Shown in pieces: positions 22,143-24,156 of a stretch of 24,156 nucleotides of DNA. The position numbers and the translations under genes were made by a program. Under the pieces are notes generated by a model that worked only from the letters and a program-made list of their open reading frames with translations, made no database searches and had not been told where the DNA came from. Origin of the DNA: Alangreenwoodia sp963602445 (GTDB taxonomy: Bacteria > Bacillota > Clostridia > Peptostreptococcales > Anaerovoracaceae); contig CAVCIY010000029.1 in the NCBI GenBank assembly GCA_963602445.1, positions 1-24,156 of the forward strand. The letters are read 5' to 3'. Position 1 is the first letter of the stretch, and each line of letters begins with the position of its first letter.

Positions 22143-22685
22143 TTATATCACATCGATCTGAATGCCTTTCATCGCCTTAAGTGCCGTCTCATGGCTTTCC
22201 GGAGTAACTCCGGCGCAGCATGAAGAATCTACGATAATAGGCACTTCCGGAAATGCAACCTTGCATAACGTTGCTGCGGAAAGTACACATATGTCTGTGC
22301 AAAGCCCAACGATTTCTATAGAATCTATAAGCTTTTCCGCATTTAGCTTTGACATATATGCAGTCATTATGAGACTGCCAAAGCCCGGCTTCATGAAGAT
22401 CTGACTTCCTGCCTTTTCTGCAAGCTTCTTTATGCCTGCTTCAAGCTGCCAGCCTTCTGTACCCTGAATGCAATGTTCTATAGGAAGCTTCCTGCCTTCC
22501 TGCGTTTCAAGATATTTTACCGAATGTGTATCCTGCGTATATATGACCGTACCGTCAAAATTTTTGATTTTTTCAGTAACGGCAGGCACTATAGCACGTG
22601 CTTCAGGAGTTCCGAGCACCCCCGTAATGAAGTCATTTTGCATATCCACAACTATCAGATATTTGTTTTCCTTAATCATTGACAT
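22143..22685 (-). CDS. Isochorismatase-family cysteine hydrolase, nicotinamidase-like
   Basis: The 180 residues carry the cysteine hydrolase triad: Asp14 in VVDMQNDF, Lys99 in MKPGFGS and Cys133 in GLCTDICVLS. Asp52, His54 and His71 (QDTHS and IEHC) match the metal site of PncA nicotinamidases, so deamidation of nicotinamide to nicotinate in NAD salvage is the best guess. The start is uncertain: ATG 22685 and ATG 22679 are both possible, with only weak ribosome sites. A TTG at 22763 would add 26 unlikely residues. It lies between thiI and DUF1538. The 146-bp spacer before it holds a long-loop inverted repeat (TTGAGTTT at 22715 and AAACTCAA at 22756). Confidence 0.8.
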   Translation of the reverse strand: MSMIKENKYLIVVDMQNDFITGVLGTPEARAIVPAVTEKIKNFDGTVIYTQDTHSVKYLETQEGRKLPIEHCIQGTEGWQLEAGIKKLAEKAGSQIFMKPGFGSLIMTAYMSKLNAEKLIDSIEIVGLCTDICVLSAATLCKVAFPEVPIIVDSSCCAGVTPESHETALKAMKGIQIDVI

Positions 22686-22831
22686 AATCTTATACCACTT
22701 TTCATATTTACAACTTGAGTTTTCTGTTTTGACGGTCTGAATTATCAATTTTTTTAAACTCAAATCATCATTTTTTCGGTTTAAATTTATCTCTCGTATC
22801 TTATTTTTTAATACTTCCTTAGTATATTTCC

Positions 22832-24145
22832 TTACTCAGGCATTATCACAACCGTCTCACGTGTACCGAGAGCTTCCTCTATGAGAGCTTCCTTGTCAAG
22901 CTTTGACTCGGATTCAAGGATCTTAGAAAGCTTCGGCTTTGTGACAGGATGCTTTGGAAGGAATACAGTACAGCAATCCTCAAACGGCTGGATCGACGTC
23001 TCATAAGTTCCTATATTCTTTGCGATATCCATGATATCAATCTTGTCAAAAGCGATAAGAGGTCTCATCACCGGAAGCGAAACCGCATTGTCCGTAACTA
23101 CAAGACCCTGCACGGTCTGGCTTGCAACCTGGCCGATATTTTCGCCGGTGATAAGCATGTCGCAGTTGTTTGTATTTGCAATTCTCTCTGCGATCATCAT
23201 CATGAAGCGTCTTGAAAGGATAGTCATCTCCTCTTCAGGGCAAAATTCACCGATTGCTTCCTGTACTTTAAGGAGATTTATGCAATGAATCTTGATTCTT
23301 CCGCAATATGTTGAAAGTATCCTTGCTAGATCATAAACCTTTTCCTGCGCTCTTTCGCTTGTATAAGGATAAGAATGAAAATGAACTGCTTCTATATACA
23401 TTCCTCTCTTTGCCATCATCCACGCAGCAACCGGGCTGTCTATTCCGCCTGAAAGAAGAACGAGCCCCTTGCCGTTTGTCCCGAGCGGAAGGCCGCCGAA
23501 TCCTCTTATCTTATCAGCATAGATATATGCATGATCTCTTCTCACATTTACATAAAGAACACAATCAGGATCGTGAACATTTACCTTGAGGACCTTGCAA
23601 TGCTTGAGAACTATCCTGCCGACTCTCTTTGATATCTCAGGAGATTCCACAGGAAATGTCTTATCGGCTCTCTTGGATTCAACCTTGAACGTTCTTATAT
23701 TTCTGGTCTCAATAATAGACATCATAAATTTGCAGGCAGCTTTGTAAATAATGTCGAGATAAGGCTCACACTCCATAGCGGGGCTTACGGAAGCGACACC
23801 GAAAACATTCGATATATCCGATATGATCTCTTCTTCATCATATTGCGGCAGAGTCTTTACGAAGATAAGACCGTCTTTTTTGTAAACTTCCGTGCTCTTA
23901 TATTTTTTGAGATTTTTGCGAATCCTCTCAATCAAAATACGTTCGAAATAAGGCTTATTCATCCCCTTAAGCGCAATCTCGCCGTATCTGACGATAAAAG
24001 TATTCTTCTCAACAGGCATATTCTTGTTTTCTTCCAGCGCTGCTTCCTTTCCCTCAGGCTCATTCTTGTTTTCTTCGGACACTGTCTTCTTTTCTTCCGA
24101 TGCAGCCTTATTTTCCTCAGGCATTGCCTTCTTATCCTCAGGCAT
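22832..24145 (-). CDS. thiI: tRNA uridine 4-sulfurtransferase (ThiI)
   Basis: The enzyme makes 4-thiouridine in tRNA and can carry sulfur to thiazole synthesis. As drawn there are 437 residues. After an acidic repeat (1-48), the ferredoxin-like and THUMP region runs from FIVRYGEIALKG (50-61) to about 215. The PP-loop ATPase has SGGIDS at 232-237, and a conserved DCC lies at 390-392. There is no C-terminal rhodanese domain, as usual in Firmicutes. The start is not fixed: the frame stays open to the window's right edge inside the repeat, no good ribosome site is seen, and Met43 (24019), just before the conserved part, is an alternative. A cysteine desulfurase gene may lie just outside. Confidence 0.93.
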   Translation of the reverse strand: MPEDKKAMPEENKAASEEKKTVSEENKNEPEGKEAALEENKNMPVEKNTFIVRYGEIALKGMNKPYFERILIERIRKNLKKYKSTEVYKKDGLIFVKTLPQYDEEEIISDISNVFGVASVSPAMECEPYLDIIYKAACKFMMSIIETRNIRTFKVESKRADKTFPVESPEISKRVGRIVLKHCKVLKVNVHDPDCVLYVNVRRDHAYIYADKIRGFGGLPLGTNGKGLVLLSGGIDSPVAAWMMAKRGMYIEAVHFHSYPYTSERAQEKVYDLARILSTYCGRIKIHCINLLKVQEAIGEFCPEEEMTILSRRFMMMIAERIANTNNCDMLITGENIGQVASQTVQGLVVTDNAVSLPVMRPLIAFDKIDIMDIAKNIGTYETSIQPFEDCCTVFLPKHPVTKPKLSKILESESKLDKEALIEEALGTRETVVIMPE

Positions 24146-24156
24146 CGCCTTCTTAT
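24009..24156 (-). repeat. 21-bp repeat at the 5' end of thiI
   Basis: Seven units of 21 bp, the last cut by the window edge, encode seven-residue blocks such as MPEDKKA, MPEENKA, ASEEKKT and VSEENKN. They precede the conserved ThiI domain in frame. The array may be a true N-terminal extension or an untranslated minisatellite that happens to lack stops. Confidence 0.85.

Noticed and set aside
22686..22763. Longer nicotinamidase-like protein from a TTG at 22763
   Set aside because: There is no ribosome site, and the extra residues do not resemble the family, which begins shortly before the VVDMQNDF strand.

Overview
The window looks like a low-to-moderate GC Clostridia (Bacillota) chromosome. 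The supporting signs are the split glycine dehydrogenase (gcvPA/gcvPB), strong AGGAGG ribosome binding sites, TTGACA-17-TATAAT type promoters, a rhodanese-less ThiI, a ComEA with SLBB and helix-hairpin-helix domains, and tandem NSS symporters. The family cannot be fixed from sequence alone. Nearly every gene is on the minus strand; only the two NSS symporters and one tRNA-Ser lie on the plus strand.

Layout, left to right. (1) 1-5741: a glycine cleavage operon read right to left in the order promoter, gcvT-glyA fusion, gcvH, gcvPA, gcvPB. The gcvPB gene is broken at the left edge, where an out-of-frame second copy of the same region with different codons is joined on. (2) 5780-7531: upp then hisB behind one promoter, closed by a strong hairpin terminator and a 22-bp minisatellite. 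(3) 7562-12324: a tightly coupled six-gene unit, read Hsp70-like ATPase, RNase Z-like metallo-beta-lactamase protein, azlC, azlD, rdgB, esterase, with overlaps of 1 to 4 bp at several junctions. (4) 12741-14498: a MATE efflux gene with its own promoter and a long leader that can fold in mutually exclusive ways. (5) 14585-17705: two tandem NSS-family sodium symporters, each with its own promoter, sharing a 314-bp identical tract. (6) 17946-19110: comEA and a divergent tRNA-Ser(CGA) with a textbook terminator. (7) 19175-19864: decayed DNA holding a Phd-type antitoxin remnant, a strong terminator and an orphan gene 3' end. (8) 19875-24156: thiI, a nicotinamidase-like hydrolase, a DUF1538 membrane protein and a tandem PII-like protein, all on the minus strand.

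Functionally, the gcv operon covers the whole glycine to serine one-carbon module: GcvP decarboxylates glycine, GcvH carries the aminomethyl group, GcvT makes methylene-THF and GlyA condenses it with another glycine. The last two are fused in one polypeptide. The DUF1538/PII pair looks like a transporter with its dedicated regulatory subunit. The azlCD pair exports branched-chain amino acids.

The most unusual property is pervasive short tandem duplication. Many spacers carry degenerate minisatellites (units of about 18-41 bp). Several exactly copy the gene junction beside them, including the stop codon or the ribosome binding site. Two 21-bp repeats are in frame with coding sequence (the MBL gene and the 5' part of thiI), giving acidic seven-residue repeats. 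No complete mobile element, CRISPR array or rRNA was seen.
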